Assembly: GCA_014529385.2 (NCBI GenBank)
Contig: CM043970.1
Span: forward strand, 46,032,279 to 46,096,278
Direction: 5' to 3'
Source of the DNA: Adiantum capillus-veneris
Taxonomy: Eukaryota > Streptophyta > Polypodiopsida > Polypodiales > Pteridaceae
Length of the DNA stretch: 64,000 nucleotides
Below the pieces are notes generated by a model. That model saw only the letters and a list, made by a program, of their open reading frames with translations, was not told the DNA's origin and ran no database searches. Numbering within the stretch: position 1 is the first letter of the stretch; the number at the start of each line of letters is the position of its first letter. The position numbers were made by a program, and so were the translations under genes. This document shows positions 42,482 through 54,975 of this stretch, one piece after another.

Positions 42482-44265
42482 CCAGATGATGGAAAGGGGA
42501 ACACACCCAACACACACACAAAACTGCCTCTCTATAGCCCAGGGATACACAACACCCTGCACCCTAATCCACTAGATTTCTCCTTCAAACACATCACAAT
42601 TTCCCAGACAAATCCTCATTTGCACACACCACGATGCACACACTTGCTGCTACACCACAAGCAAGTCTAATCAATCTCCATTGTTCAATTCACTGCCTTC
42701 CACACACACACAACCTCTCTCTATCTCTCTTTGCACAAATTGACCTCGGGGGGCACACCTTCCAACACGCACCCAAAAATACACGCAGACAAGCAGAGAA
42801 GAGAAGGGGGAGGGGGAATCGACACAAAGGAATTGCAATGATGGCTTCTCTTCATTCAAACGACCATGTACAAATCTTGCTCCAAGTCGGCACATACCTC
42901 GGCAAGCTCAAACACAAACCGGTAGCCCTCCTTGCTCCACATAGACATCACCTAGCTCGTGTAGCTCACTAGGAGCTCCATTTAGCATTTTGCATACATT
43001 CCATACACATGACACTATCACATTTAGCATCTTTTGCATGTTGTTGACACCTCGACTACCTTCCTCCTTCATATGCAGGTGCAACACCTCCTAGTTGCTA
43101 TCCTGGGCCAAATTCCACCTTTCTCCTTCACACTCTACATATGAACCACCTTTTGGGTGACTTGAGGGCCAAGGTATGTGAGAGACCCCCCCTTTGGATG
43201 TCATGATGGCGTGAGAAGGGTGGAACCCCCCTTGTCCTCAACAAAATGTTGGGTGCCCACTTGGGCCGCGCGAATCCACCCTACAAGATGCCATGTTATC
43301 ACATCGAACAATCACCGATAGCGATCATCAACGGCAATCGCCACAACAAACAACCCCGCGTGCCACCATCTCCAACACTGACCACCAACACGCACGCAAG
43401 CAACACTCCAGCAGCCGGCCGCCATGGCCAAGGACCCCCAAGGTCCCTCTCCCTCAACTCGTTGCTTCAAGTGGCACCCCCCTCCAGTATTTGTACCTTG
43501 AGCCTCAGAGTAACGGCGGTTTAAACCTGAGTGACACATGGCATGCCCCCATGAATTTGACCTCCAAGGCCTTCCAAAAGAATTTTAAAAACCTCATTAG
43601 AAAAAAGTTTTTTCCTTGTCTTTCAATGCTTGCCTCTTGGTGCTCAAAACTCTGATCCTTGAGCCGTAAAGACCCACTTGTAGATCGGGTCTCTGGCTAC
43701 AACCTGTACCGACTCCATTGCACTTTGACTCCCCATAATCTCGAACCAAGTGCCCGAATACGGGAAAAAATTGTCGAATTCCCCCGGCCACCGTCAACTA
43801 CCAATTTCAAACAGCTATAACTTTGCACCTGCAACTCAAATCGACGTGCCGTCAATTTCTATTAGTTCCATACATTGTCCTTTACCTTTGCAAACCCCGT
43901 TGAGCTTAAAAAATCCCATATGGAACATTTCCCAATGCAATCCAATTGGCTCATAATCGGCCCCCGACAAAACTTCAACTGCCCATATCTTTCATGTTTG
44001 AGACCCGATCGATGATCTGGAAAAGACTGGCATGCTCCACAGCTCAATGCAAGAGACCAACACTTTTGCACACCTTCACTTGCCATCCCAGTTGACCCTT
44101 TCTAGAGGTCTTTTGTCCTATAAACCTCATCAATCATACATTCCAGCTACCCCTTGCCTGTCCAAGTCTTTTTTACTTGCCTTAGCATTTCATCGTACAC
44201 TTGTCAGCATCCATAGCACTGCACAACACATATTCCAACATTGATCAACTTTGTTTGTACCAACG
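42482..44265 (-). repeat. large inverted repeat, right arm
   Basis: Reverse-complement partner of 37745-39608. It has ~150 bp (about 42500-42640) that the left arm lacks. No conserved ORF. Confidence 0.85.
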
Positions 44266-45298
44266 ACATTGATGTTGGTCAGGATGTTCTATTTGGAGCC
44301 TAGATTGCTTTGGATGTGCTGGTAGGAAATCTGAGTGCCAGAATCTATTATGAGCACGAATTTTCATCAAAGAAGATGTTGATGTCGAAGCGTGAGCAAT
44401 TGGAATAGAATGTTGATGTCTATATAGTACATGCACTAACTATCAACAATGGACAAATAAGTACATGAAAATAGACTTCACATATAGGATTGGAATAAAC
44501 AACACCACCACATTAAACACAGAGAAGAAATACTATGTGCAATATCAAACAAAATTTTCTATCAATGATTGTAGATCCATGAAGAGCTTCTCCGTGCAAA
44601 CCAAGACCGCAAAAGCTGGTGGCACATCCGATATTGTCTTAGTACATACACATAAAACACAAATTACACATTCGAAACTTTCCAACTTGTTTCTTACTTG
44701 CTACCATCAATTGATCAATTGCCAAGGTCAAAGAATCTGCCTTGCAACACTACAATTTGAAAACATCAAACAATCAAAGAAAGTTAGTTGTTAACAATTG
44801 TTGGAGTAGCATCTATATGTATCAATGCACCATCACAATCTTATAACTAATTAAGGGCTATAGGAACAAAAACCGAAGTTCATATAACATTAATTATTAT
44901 AGCAATTAAACTATTCTTTTGAGTATTTAAGTCAAGTACATCATACTATTTAAACTTACTCTTCATGAAAACAATGTAGCTTGTGTTTTGGAAAAATTGC
45001 GAACCAGAGTTTAAAACAATAGCACAATTATTTGAAAAATCAAATAGTGCATTTATTTTGCTTTAAAACTTGGATATTGGATTACAAAAGACACAAATAC
45101 TCTTTAATTTAATGTTATTGCATTTATTTTGCTTTAAAACTTGGATATTGGATTACAAAAGACACAAATACTCTTTGATTTAATGTTACTGGTCATACAA
45201 ATATAGTACCAATTGTTTCACCATCACTGTTGAGAAGCTTAAATCTATTCGAGCAAATTATAAAAGGACTCTCTCTCCCTCTCTCTTGCAAACATTTA

Positions 45299-45300
<2 letters not shown>
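44266..45300. other. AT-rich non-coding stretch
   Basis: No gene seen. It includes a 71-bp tandem duplication at 45049-45189 (copies start GCATTTATTTTGC) with only about one to two differences. Confidence 0.5.
45049..45189 (+). repeat. 71-bp tandem duplication
   Basis: Copy 1 starts at 45049, copy 2 at 45120; both read GCATTTATTTTGCTTTAAAA and onward, with one clear substitution (TTAATTT vs TTGATTT). Confidence 0.9.

Positions 45301-45301
<1 letters not shown>

Positions 45302-45372
<71 letters not shown>
45302..45372. repeat. (CT)n-(AC)n microsatellites
   Basis: CT units to 45333, then AC units from about 45336 to 45371. Confidence 0.93.
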
Positions 45373-45817
45373 GACATAAATACACCCAAATCACTCAACA
45401 CAAAGATTAATGTTCACAACAAAAGAAATTTAAGGGTTTTTAAACCAAAATAATCCAAACCAACTTTGCCAGAGTCAATACATAGCGAAAAAAGGAGTCA
45501 CAAAATTATCCCATCATTGAGCTTTACTCTAAGGTTGGATATGTGCATTCACAAGTAAAAGCCAGGATACAAGTTAAAGTTGGTTTTGTGCTTTGTCTCT
45601 TTCCCGCTTCCAAACTATGCATAGCACATTCATGCCACTTGTGATTGGCCGGAACCTCAAGGCCAAGGTCCTGGGGTATTCACCATGGAAAACTTACTGC
45701 ACCACGTAAGTGCAGGGGAGGGGGGTTTCTTTACAAGTTTCATAAGCGTGTAAGTTAGGGGCATGCCCCTAATAATTTATCTCCCAATCTTAAAAATAAG
45801 GGAGGGGTATCATATTT

Positions 45818-45837
45818 GGGGGGGGGGGGGGGGGGGG
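45818..45837. repeat. homopolymer G20
   Basis: 20 consecutive G in otherwise non-coding DNA. Confidence 0.9.
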
Positions 45838-46101
45838 AGGGGTGAGAAAATGGAAAAATGAGAGGATGTTTTTGTGTTTCAAAATCATGGCTTCCCAAAA
45901 GAGTCTGGCCTTGAGCTTGTGAGTCAATAGCTACAAAGATACATGCAAGAACTAACAATGCTTTGCTATAAAGAGTTTGTATAGATGAACATTTACATGG
46001 AGAACCTAACACAACTTTATAACCATGTTTTTTGAGTAATTTAGATGGGTCATAATTGGACGAGTAGACAGATATGTAAGATAGGGGTATGATAGTTTTC
46101 T

Positions 46102-46541
46102 TCATTGATTGTTGTATAAGCGTAGACAGGTGGGATCGTATTCCCTTATACGAGTCGTATATAGGGGTTTTATCAAAGTTGTCCGCTTGCAGGTGGCATC
46201 CCGTTTTGTATAGAGAGTGAATCCCCCAGAGCCAAGGTACTTAAAGCTCTCAACAACTTCAAGTGTCTCATTGTTGTACACAATGCATAGCTTCTCCTTA
46301 TGGTTGGTTTTCACAATCATAACCTTTTTTTTGGATTCATTCACAATCAGCCCACTATGCAAGCAAAAGCTCTCAAGGACAACCATACCTTTTGTGCATC
46401 TTCTAAAGTATGTGCTAGAAGCACTACAGCATCATCCACATACAACAAAAGCATGATTACTGCATTGCAGTACCTCTTTCAATGCCTTTTTCTTGCATAA
46501 ACTCAAGTACCATTTGTTCCAATTGATCGATGCATAGACCA

Positions 46542-46543
<2 letters not shown>
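46102..46543 (-). pseudogene. LINE reverse transcriptase fragment
   Basis: On the minus strand: CIDQLEQMVLEFMQEKGIER, then after a shift MLLLYVDDAVVLLAHTLEDA with the YVDD active site at about 46440, then LESFCLHSGLIVNESKKK and VVESFKYLGSGG. This is the palm of a plant LINE reverse transcriptase (the LxVNxxKTK and SFKYLG motifs are diagnostic). At least one frameshift and an early end at about 46102. A GA tract lies immediately upstream (46544), so the N-terminal part is gone. Confidence 0.82.
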
Positions 46544-46600
<57 letters not shown>

Positions 46601-46645
46601 AATTATCATCCATGGAGGTTAGTTATGACCCATGGGACCGAAATC
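46541..46645 (+). repeat. (GA)n tract and GA-linked repeat, copy 2
   Basis: (GA)n 46541-46597, then TTGAATTATCATCC and GTTATGACCCATGGGACCGA, matching the sequence after the GA tract at 19167-19216. Confidence 0.65.
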
Positions 46646-46904
46646 AAAACATTACAAAGGGGTTCTTCTAAGGGAGAGGATCATGAGATACATCTTAGTT
46701 AAGGACTAAGGGTCCAAAGAGGTGTCAAAAAGAAAGAAAAGCTAAAATGAACAAAACTAAGAAGGGGAAGGTGAGGAGGGAGCCGGCTTGGGAGTTTGAA
46801 ATTCCTGAATAATGGCTTTACCTCCTCAAAAGATTGCCCATTTCCCAGATGTGTGTGCTTCTGGCATCTTCTCAATTTCTACCTTCTTTTGTTTGAGTTA
46901 GGCG

Positions 46905-47465
46905 GGTGTGAGATCTTCTGCGAACCAAATTTTAGTATCCTGGAGAAGCCTTGATTGCTCGAGGAGTTTGATTCGATCCGCCTTGGCCTTGAAAAGTAAA
47001 GATTGCATGGTTGATGTGATGCTCATCTGTAAGAGAGGCAATCGTTGCTGGATCCCATTTTACCAAGTGGGTTATTGCTTGGATATTGGCAAAACACTCG
47101 TGAAACTTGAGATCGCCCTCCGCTTTCCAGTCACTTGGGAGTCTGCCAATATGAACATTGAGGGTGATGTCCTCTTGTTGTTGTTGTTCGCGTAGCGTGG
47201 ATGCCGCACGATCTTCGCCTTTGCAAAAGATTACCTCCGACACTTGAGATTTGACCTCCTTTGTGAGGATGGTCTCCACTTACGCTTTTGTTTTATTGAG
47301 CTTGACCTCCATCTCTTCCATCTCTTCTTTCTTGCAGTTTTCCATTGCAACAAGCCGGGCCTCAATGGCAGCGAGTCTTTGCTTTAGCTCAACATTCTCC
47401 TTGCGAAGTTTTTTGACTTCATTTTGAAGTACCAACAATGCTGTCCTGCTTTGGGGGTGTCGCTA
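46905..47465 (-). pseudogene. coiled-coil ORF, possibly LINE ORF1
   Basis: On the minus strand the frame reads LQNEVKKLRKENVELKQRLA, AMENCKKEEMEEMEVKLNK, a TAA, then VETILTKEVKSQVSEVIF, TLREQQQQEDITLNVHIGRL. The first half is a strong coiled coil; the second half resembles an RRM-like region. Coiled coil followed by such a domain, upstream of a LINE RT on the same strand (46543-46102), fits LINE ORF1, a nucleic-acid-binding chaperone. I cannot exclude another coiled-coil protein. One in-frame stop makes it a probable pseudogene. Confidence 0.45.
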
Positions 47466-47732
47466 CAACCCTTGCAAAGGTGAGCTTGCCATGGGATGAA
47501 GCCCGAGTGGCCACAACTACTGCTCAAAAGACCTAAGGATGGGCTGCTGCCAATCGTCTCTGTGTGGAAAAGGCTGCTTAATAGTTGATTGTGTGTGAGT
47601 AAGGTTGGAGGTAGGGGAAATTTAACTCAAAAGGGGGGCAAGCCAATGACGAGGACGATCACGGGAAAGGGCTCGTGGCGAGAGCGGGTGTGCAGATTGA
47701 CAAGAATGAGTGTGCAGACTGTGAGAACGGGT

Positions 47733-47736
<4 letters not shown>

Positions 47737-47811
<75 letters not shown>

Positions 47812-47847
47812 GAGAGAGAGAGTGAGAGAGAGTGAGAGAGAGTGAGT

Positions 47848-47892
<45 letters not shown>

Positions 47893-47915
47893 GGAGGGAG
47901 GGAGGGAGGGAAGGG
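47737..47915. repeat. (GA)n, (GAGT) and (GGGA)n microsatellite block
   Basis: Long GA tract with interspersed GAGT and a terminal GGGA series. Confidence 0.95.
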
Positions 47916-48347
47916 GGGGCAACAAGAAATAACATTAATGCTGAGTGCATGAGTGCACAGAGATAGAGAAGAAGCCATTTTGATATAGTGATGCATGTTG
48001 TGTCTGCTGGCCGACAAATTATCATGTGTATAGTAGAGCTAGAATGAGAGTGTCACAAATCAAAGGAGATTAGGAGGCATCGAAAGGGCGTGAGAGAATA
48101 TTTCTTGGGCCTCATATTCATAGAGATCAATAGAGTGTGATGTTGGAGCTAGACTTCTACTTAATGTGGAACCAGGTATATGGCTTTGTTGAACCTCACC
48201 AAATAGGGCCAGCCTAGTGTCATTTATGATATTCGCCACACCAACAAGCCGGTCGGCTTTGTGATTGTGTTTATTGGTGAACGTCATGGTATTTAGATCC
48301 TCCGCTCCTTCTCTAAGTAAATTAAAATATTTGATTGGTGATGCCAC

Positions 48348-48543
<196 letters not shown>

Positions 48544-48578
48544 ATCTAATACCTGCTCAATATAAGCAGGTATTAGAT
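48544..48578. terminator. perfect 14-bp stem-loop
   Basis: ATCTAATACCTGCT pairs completely with AGCAGGTATTAGAT across loop CAATATA. Such stems close organelle 3' ends; no transcript is known here, so the terminator label is tentative. Confidence 0.45.
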
Positions 48579-49170
48579 AAATAAACCTTTTCCTTTTCGT
48601 TGTTGTCAGTCTCTTTTCAGGCTGAGAAGAGGACAAGGCCTGTGTTCTTTATAGGTAAGGATAGTGTATTACCATTCGGCAGTGGCAAGTCAAGTTTCCT
48701 TAAAAAAAGAGAATTTGTTAGTTCGCAAAGCAAATAAAGGCCAAAGGCTTTGTTTAGGGTCTCTAACCAGCCTATGTGCTCCTTTAGTTACCCCTCTCCC
48801 GAATGGAATCAAGTAAAGGAGCGCTTGTTGTGTCCTACGTTTTTGCCTAGCAAGCTCTTTAGGTTAGTTCTCAAGTTGCTCCATCTTACTTTCCTGTGAT
48901 ACAAAGGCTAAAGGGGCACAGAATGCTAGATAGGTACTAAAGATCCTATGACTACCGGCCAGGGATCTAGCTTACCATTGGATCTCGTCGATATAGCCTA
49001 TGGTTTTAGTGTCTTGGAATATTGTTTCGTTAATTGGGGGTTTTGGCTTTCATGCAACTGTTCCCAACTCCGCCAATCTAGACCTTGTCACTGCTTAATT
49101 TTGACAGGCAGAAAGCATACCAACGTGCGTTTGCATGTTTCCACCGTGCTTGTGACACGGGCAGGTCAGG
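48544..49170. other. possible second organelle-DNA fragment
   Basis: Begins with a perfect 14-bp stem, 7-nt loop hairpin (48544-48578). The base composition and phrases such as GGCCAAAGGCTTTG resemble plant mitochondrial intergenic DNA, but I recognise no mitochondrial gene. An 87-codon plus-strand frame at 48948 has no known domain. Confidence 0.3.
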
Positions 49171-49175
49171 TAGCT

Positions 49176-52100
49176 AGACATCCACCTTATGTAGCACTGG
49201 CTGATGTATGAACATGTTTTCATTTCGATTCAATCCAAGCACTCTCAAGAAAATGAAGTACAAGTGTTTGCAAGCCAAATAAGATTTATTCTTGGTTTCC
49301 CTGTTGGTGAAATGAGGGCATATGCAGTAGGGCTCATCCTTGATGTGCACCTCATACACCCCCACATGTCCGTTTCTTGCATGTGACTCCACTTTGATGA
49401 CTTCATGCACATTGTTCAGGATGCAGTTCTCTTCAATCATCTTGGCCAAATCAAGAACCAAACAATTTTCTTTGCTGCTTCCTCTAAAATGGAATGAAAA
49501 TTGACTCTTATGCCATTTCTTAATATTGAACCACTACTATATTCTTTTGTTGAAGCGGAAGAGGAATCACGTCCACCCATAAGAGGAGTCCACATTGCAG
49601 TTGCACCCATTTTTTCTTTTCCAATTGTCTCCACTTGAAAGACTCCTTCAAGCGATGTCTTAACTTCATCATCTATGAGATTTGTTCCTAGATGGATCGG
49701 CCAAATTGTTGGTGGAGGAGTTGGCCTTGGGTCTATGTTATGGTCCACCACATAACAACGAATAACATGGTTGGGAAAAAACCAAAACCATTGCTTAAGT
49801 AGCCCATTTGAATGTTTTATATACCCCTCAAATGATGGGGCAAGAGTCCCTTCGCAACATGCCACTATATCTTGTCCACCTCTTTTCCCACCACTAGGTG
49901 TGCCACTACATGTTACACAACTATCGAGAGGACTTCTTCTAACTACCCACATAGCTTCATTGACCTTTTGTTCCAAAACACAAACCATTGCTTTGTATTT
50001 AAAATTCTCACTCCCATCTTCGATTGAGCTTCAATCCTTGAATCCTCTTTGAAATTTATCTTCCTCAGCCTTCCATGGAATGTACACTCATGAGTTTTTG
50101 CATTGTACTCTGGTCTATGCACGCAGTCATTCTCAACATCAATCACAATAGATGGCCCTCGATTTTACCAAATGGTTTCTTTGTCTCCTTGAAGAGGTGT
50201 GCGAGCTCTGTACATGGGTGTTCCAAATGTAGCCTCATTGACTACTCTTATCACTTGCATTGAACTAGGGGAAACTCTCTCCTGGAGTCTCTCTAATGAA
50301 GGACCCTTTCCAATATGTTTACCTTGAGAGTAAGAAACTACCTTTGTGCTTTGTAGTATTGCATTAGCTGTCTCTGAAGTACATGCATCATATAATGAAA
50401 TTTTCGTTTTCAATCCCTTGCCTCCTGCGAGCTAGCTCCCATGCTTACTCTTAGACAATTTTGTTCTTGGAGTGCTTGCTCCATCACTACTTCTCTCCAC
50501 CGTTGTCATGATGCTCCCCCAATGTGAAATACACACCTCCCACCAACTCAACCCGAAGTCCATTGCGGGGATGTTCCTATCCATGCAATGCCCATTGCAC
50601 CACCATTGTCAAAGGAGACGGGTCTCTGATGCCGTTGCCTTGCTAGAGGGGGATAAATGCCACTTTTCACACATTTCTTTGTGAGTTTCTTGAGATGAAG
50701 AAACAATGTACTTTGTTTTGTGTGCCACCATGCTTTGCTTCCAATGAAACAGGTGACATGAGCATTTTCTTTCCTATCATTGAACATTGTGCAAATTACA
50801 TTCCAATTGGCTTATGCTTCGTTGGCCATGAATCCATGGAAATCCTCTTCTCACATCCATGCCCCTCCATAACTTCATTTATGCACTCCAAAAAAAGGAT
50901 TTGTGCTTTCATGTCCTCCTCTTTCATCTCACAAGTTGCAATAGTGAGGAGGTCTTACAATTGTAACGTACGAAATTCATATTAGTATTTATATTAATAG
51001 TCGTTTCTTAAGATATGTCAAATTTGAAAAATATGTTGTTAATAAATAGAATGTTGAATCGTATACATGGCATGCCATGGTCACCTAGTCGATCACTCGG
51101 TGACTGTGATCAAATTGCACCCAAGCATATCGAAGATCTCCAGTTTCACATCTCATACGATTGACCAAATCCAATCCAAAGATAGGGCCAATCGAAGAAA
51201 TTTTGAACACAAAGCACCGCTCTCCTTCTGCTCCTTGACCAAGAAATCTGCTTCTGTGGAAAAAATCATAAGCAGAATCCCTTTTAAGCCGCAATAGGGA
51301 ATCTACATCAAAGCTCTCTTTTGTTGGCCTATTTCTTATTGTTGCTGCCATGGACCTATGAAACCTACAATATAAAATTTAGTTACTTCAAAAGGATATA
51401 CGCAAACAAGAGCAACAAGTAATCATCCTCACCAATTGTCCTCCACTAAGAGGCCCATTGCTTCAACAACATTTAAAAATTATTCCTTGCCATGGCGAGA
51501 GCCCCCTTCTTGCATCAAAGTTGTCACTACAATGTTCTTTGCCATGCACATTTATACCTTTTGTGTACCTATGTGTTTGTCTACATTGAGGACTCATGCA
51601 ACCATTTCTTTGGTTTTATCATTGAGTCTCTTAAATGTAACATCCCTCATGTCATGTTGGTAATTTCCTTGATGTACCATCAATCTACTCATGCTTTCAT
51701 CCCTTGGCATGACATAATATACGAAGCACATGTACACAAGGGAATGGGTACTTGTCCACAATAGTGACAAGTAAGCTTGCTCCCATTTCCATCACATAAA
51801 TCGCACATACATGGTAAGTTGAGCATGCTACTATTGAAATGTGTGGTGTTTGACTTCCCAAAATTAGATAATTTTGGACAATTTTCATTAAGACATTTTA
51901 GGGCACCTACATAGTGGCTTTTGCGACACTCCAAAAAATGTATGTTTGAGGTTTGTGGTTTGGTCCAATGATGTGGATTATACTTATGTTCTGTAGCATC
52001 CATTGGATGAACCTTTCCTAAGGCCGATGGAAACTCAAACACCTTTTGGAGTTTTTGGCACTTGTTTGGTTTCCACCCTCTTTGAAAGAAGCTTCATTAA

Positions 52101-52420
52101 TGTATTTGGCTTCACCATTGTGCTAAAAAAGACAAAATACTAATTTTTCCCCTTACCTCACCAAAGTTTTCCAATGCTTGCTCTCCATAAATTTCTTCTT
52201 TATTGGGCTAGTAAAGTCTATGTAGAGAGCATCCATAGGAGGATAACCCATCCCATTGGAATTCGAGACAATGTCATCTTCGACCACCACCACGAACTTT
52301 GTAGAGAGAGATTCGCCCACAACATAAAACTCCTCTTCAAAATGATTGCTAATTTTCTCTAGTGGCACTGTCAAGTCTTCACTCCCAACCATGACAATGG
52401 CATGTAAAGGCCTCAATGTT
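49176..52420 (-). pseudogene. SWIM-domain, MULE-like transposase-type gene (decayed)
   Basis: Minus-strand coding blocks in consistent order: 52416 MRPLHAIVMVGSEDLTVPLE; ~52040-51700 a Cys-rich region (CMCDLCDGNGSKLTCHYCG); ~51680-51560 LMVHQGNYQHDMRDVTF; 51290-51090 RCFVFKISSIGP and YAWVQFDHSHRV; ~50840 FHGFMANEA.ANWN; ~50410 KISLYDACTSETANAIL and VNEATFGTPMYRA; 49900-49480 a region with paired Cys; and 49360-49230 a SWIM zinc finger (CIC...CKHLYFIFLRVLGL). Stops and shifts interrupt every block. The transposase-like core plus terminal SWIM finger resembles MULE-derived proteins, and I associate this variant with mosses and ferns. The Asp expected in FMADSA is Asn. An AT-rich break at 50970-51050 may be an intron. 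Confidence 0.65.
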
Positions 52421-52929
52421 TGTGGTGCAACATGTTCTTGTACTATCTAACCTAAAAAATAATCTTTCCATTGGTAAAGAAAAAAGCTCTTTCAAAGGGA
52501 GGGAAGACTATAGTGAATGAGAGTTCAAGGTATCAGATTGAAAAATGAGAGTGATAGTGCATAACTATGTATAGGAGAGTTATTGGTATATTATGTTAAC
52601 CCTAAAGATTATTTGTATTTTTATAATAATTTTTAAATTAAAATTAATTATTTTTATTTTTTATTTGTATTTAATTATTAGAGAGTTTGTTTTGGTTGCC
52701 TAATGTCATTGTTCATTAGTATTACAAAAAAGATGGCATTATGAACCAGCAAGAAACCATTACAAACATAGATATTTGGGTATTATGATATAAACTATCC
52801 ACAAATAATATTTAAAAGGTAATTAAAACGCATTATCAAACTAAGTATCCTTTGTTCACTTGGTTTAGCAGCCTAACAATTGACAAGCTTTCTGTCCATG
52901 GTGGCCAAGATCACAAATCCTAGCCAACA
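52421..52929. other. AT-rich non-coding stretch
   Basis: No gene seen; strongly AT-rich around 52610-52680. Could be the upstream region of the transposase-like gene. Confidence 0.4.
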
Positions 52930-53316
52930 ATATGAATTGTTATTGCCATCATCGAGTTAATAATTCCTCTCTTCATTGAGCTCGTAAGGTATCCACCCTC
53001 AAGAAGCGTCCTCATCGTGTACTTGATCGCATTCATCATAATTGAAAGGTCACTCACTTGGCGGTATTGATCGTCATCAAGGTTCAGACTCGAGCTCTCT
53101 CAAGTATGTAAGTCCATTATCATCATAATTGATGAGGCAGGCAATTTTGTCCTTAGTCTTATGTGGTGTCCTTGTAGTTTGTGTACAGCCTCCTCGTTCT
53201 CCAAGGTGACTTTGTAAAGTGCTGAAAGTGTTTGTGGGAACCTTGCCCAATCTTGAGGTGATTCTCATACTTAAATGACGAGGAATTCCAAAGAGCGAGC
53301 GAGATTTTTCGAGCAA
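52930..53316 (-). pseudogene. unrecognised broken ORF
   Basis: On the minus strand 53316-53080 reads FGIPRHLSMRITSRLGKVPT, then ACLINYDDNGLTYLRELES. A one-base shift allows LDDDQYRQVSDLSIMMNAIK and EGGYLTSSMKRGIINSMMAI to ~52930. Hydrophobic-polar spacing suggests true past coding, but I do not recognise the family. Confidence 0.35.
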
Positions 53317-54190
53317 AGAAAAAATCGAGCAAACTAATCTAGTTAAAGATCAAGGAGCTTTTGTAGCCATGCCACCTCTGATAGCATTTTGGACTTGATT
53401 AAACATTAGAGGCTCTTAGAGAAATGATCCTAAGCACACCCAATATAGAAGCCATCTGAAATGAAGGTTGAGTAAGAAGGAATGCACAAATGAACATCTA
53501 ATAGCACAACCAAAGAAATTTCCATTGAAGAAATCTCTAATTAACTTAGTTCTACAAACATGGCCCATTCTAATTAACTCAGTTCTACAAACATGGTCCA
53601 CACTATGTATTTATGTAGAGTGTAATATTTTGTTGATCAACTCTTGATAGTCTAGATTTTGCCTCTTAGTGAGTCTAAGTGCTAGTGCATTATGGTTAGG
53701 AATGCAAGTACCACTAGAAGACACATGAAAGTTACCAACAAAGAGAGGCAAAAGAAGACTATCTTGGTAGAACTTTGTTGCAATGACACCTACAAGGACG
53801 CAGCATGAGCGGGCCACGGGCCGTAGGCCAAGCACACATCCTCGTAAACTCTTTGCCAGCTAGTTGTTGCTTGTACCGCTTAGTCTTTCTCTTTCAATCT
53901 CTTGGGTTTGCACTAGCTCTAGTGCGCCAACTTGTCCTCATTGTAGATGTTGCTTTCCCCCCTTCTCCAGATGCAAGTTTTGCCTTTATCTATGTTTTCC
54001 ATAGTATAGCAAGATCATGAGAATAACTTGGTATAGAGAGAGCTATAGAGATAGTAGCATGCTAGATTTTGAGCTTTGAATACACCGGTGGAGGTAAATT
54101 GATAGGCCCAGGCTAAAAGCTATCAGAGTGGGATCACTGGTGGCTTAGACAAACAGTGGCCAAGGGTGGCTATATTGAATCCACTCACGA
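53317..54190. other. no gene recognised
   Basis: Mixed non-coding sequence; a direct repeat around TTCTACAAACATGG (53548, 53583) is the only structure noted. Confidence 0.35.
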
Positions 54191-54197
54191 CATGCTA

Positions 54198-54199
<2 letters not shown>

Positions 54200-54274
<75 letters not shown>
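54200..54274. repeat. (CT)n microsatellite
   Basis: About 37 CT units. Confidence 0.95.
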
Positions 54275-54278
<4 letters not shown>

Positions 54279-54621
54279 CGCCAAGTTCTTACCTAGCCTC
54301 ATACATGACATACAAATTTTAGGGTGTTTTGTATCGTGAGCTTCAATATATGCCTCCCAAGACTTCTTATGAAGCTAGACACACTCTACGGATAGTCTAC
54401 TCTTCTTAACCTTGCATCAACTGCCTCTCTGTGTGTGTGTGTGTGCGTGCAAATAAAACTAAACAACAATGAATAAATGTCACATTTGAAGTCTGGCAAA
54501 CAATTAAGCCACCACTGCTCTATATGATGGTAGATTATAACAATGAGAAGAATGGTGCCACTCCAAAGCAACATGAAGGTTTGAATTTTGCATCGTTCAA
54601 CTTTTACACCTGCCAAAAGAA

Positions 54622-54975
54622 CTACTTTGAGAGCATCATCCTCACAAATGCCTCATAATTCACATGTCCATCAACATCAACATCTGCCTCTTAAATCATT
54701 TCATCAACTTCTTCATCTGTCAACCTCTCTTCTAGATTTGTCAACACATGACAAAGCTCTGCAACATAATTAAACCTATTCTAGTCCTTATAAAAGACCT
54801 TGAATGCTTCTTTCAACTCCTCCTCAAAGGCACTAAACTTCATCTTGTGAGCCACCAAATTCAAGAACTCAAGAAAATTGATCATTCCATTGCCATCCAC
54901 ATCCACTTCATTGATCATCTCTTGGATTGAAAGCTTCTTAAATCTCCAAGATCTGCTCTCCGCTAGATTGCCCAA
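54622..54975 (-). pseudogene. calmodulin pseudogene (EF-hands 2-4)
   Basis: On the minus strand: [20 protein letters not shown] (EF-hand 2, loop complete), [18 protein letters not shown] where Gln is expected, NRFNYVAELCHVLTNLEERL (EF-hand 3, loop ruined), TDEEVDEMI, TAA where Arg is expected, EADVDVDGHVNYEAFVRMML (EF-hand 4, last loop Glu changed to Ala), then the normal C-terminal SK and stop. Calmodulin is the cytosolic Ca2+ sensor. EF-hand 1 and the start are missing. No intron is present in this part, as in ordinary plant calmodulin genes, so retroposition cannot be judged. Confidence 0.9.

Noticed and set aside
45755-46105. Minus-strand 116-codon ORF as the end of the LINE ORF
   Set aside because: Contains the G20-derived poly-Pro and no LINE motif; continuity with the RT fragment is not visible.
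48948-49211. 87-codon ORF as a mitochondrial gene
   Set aside because: No recognisable mitochondrial protein in any frame.
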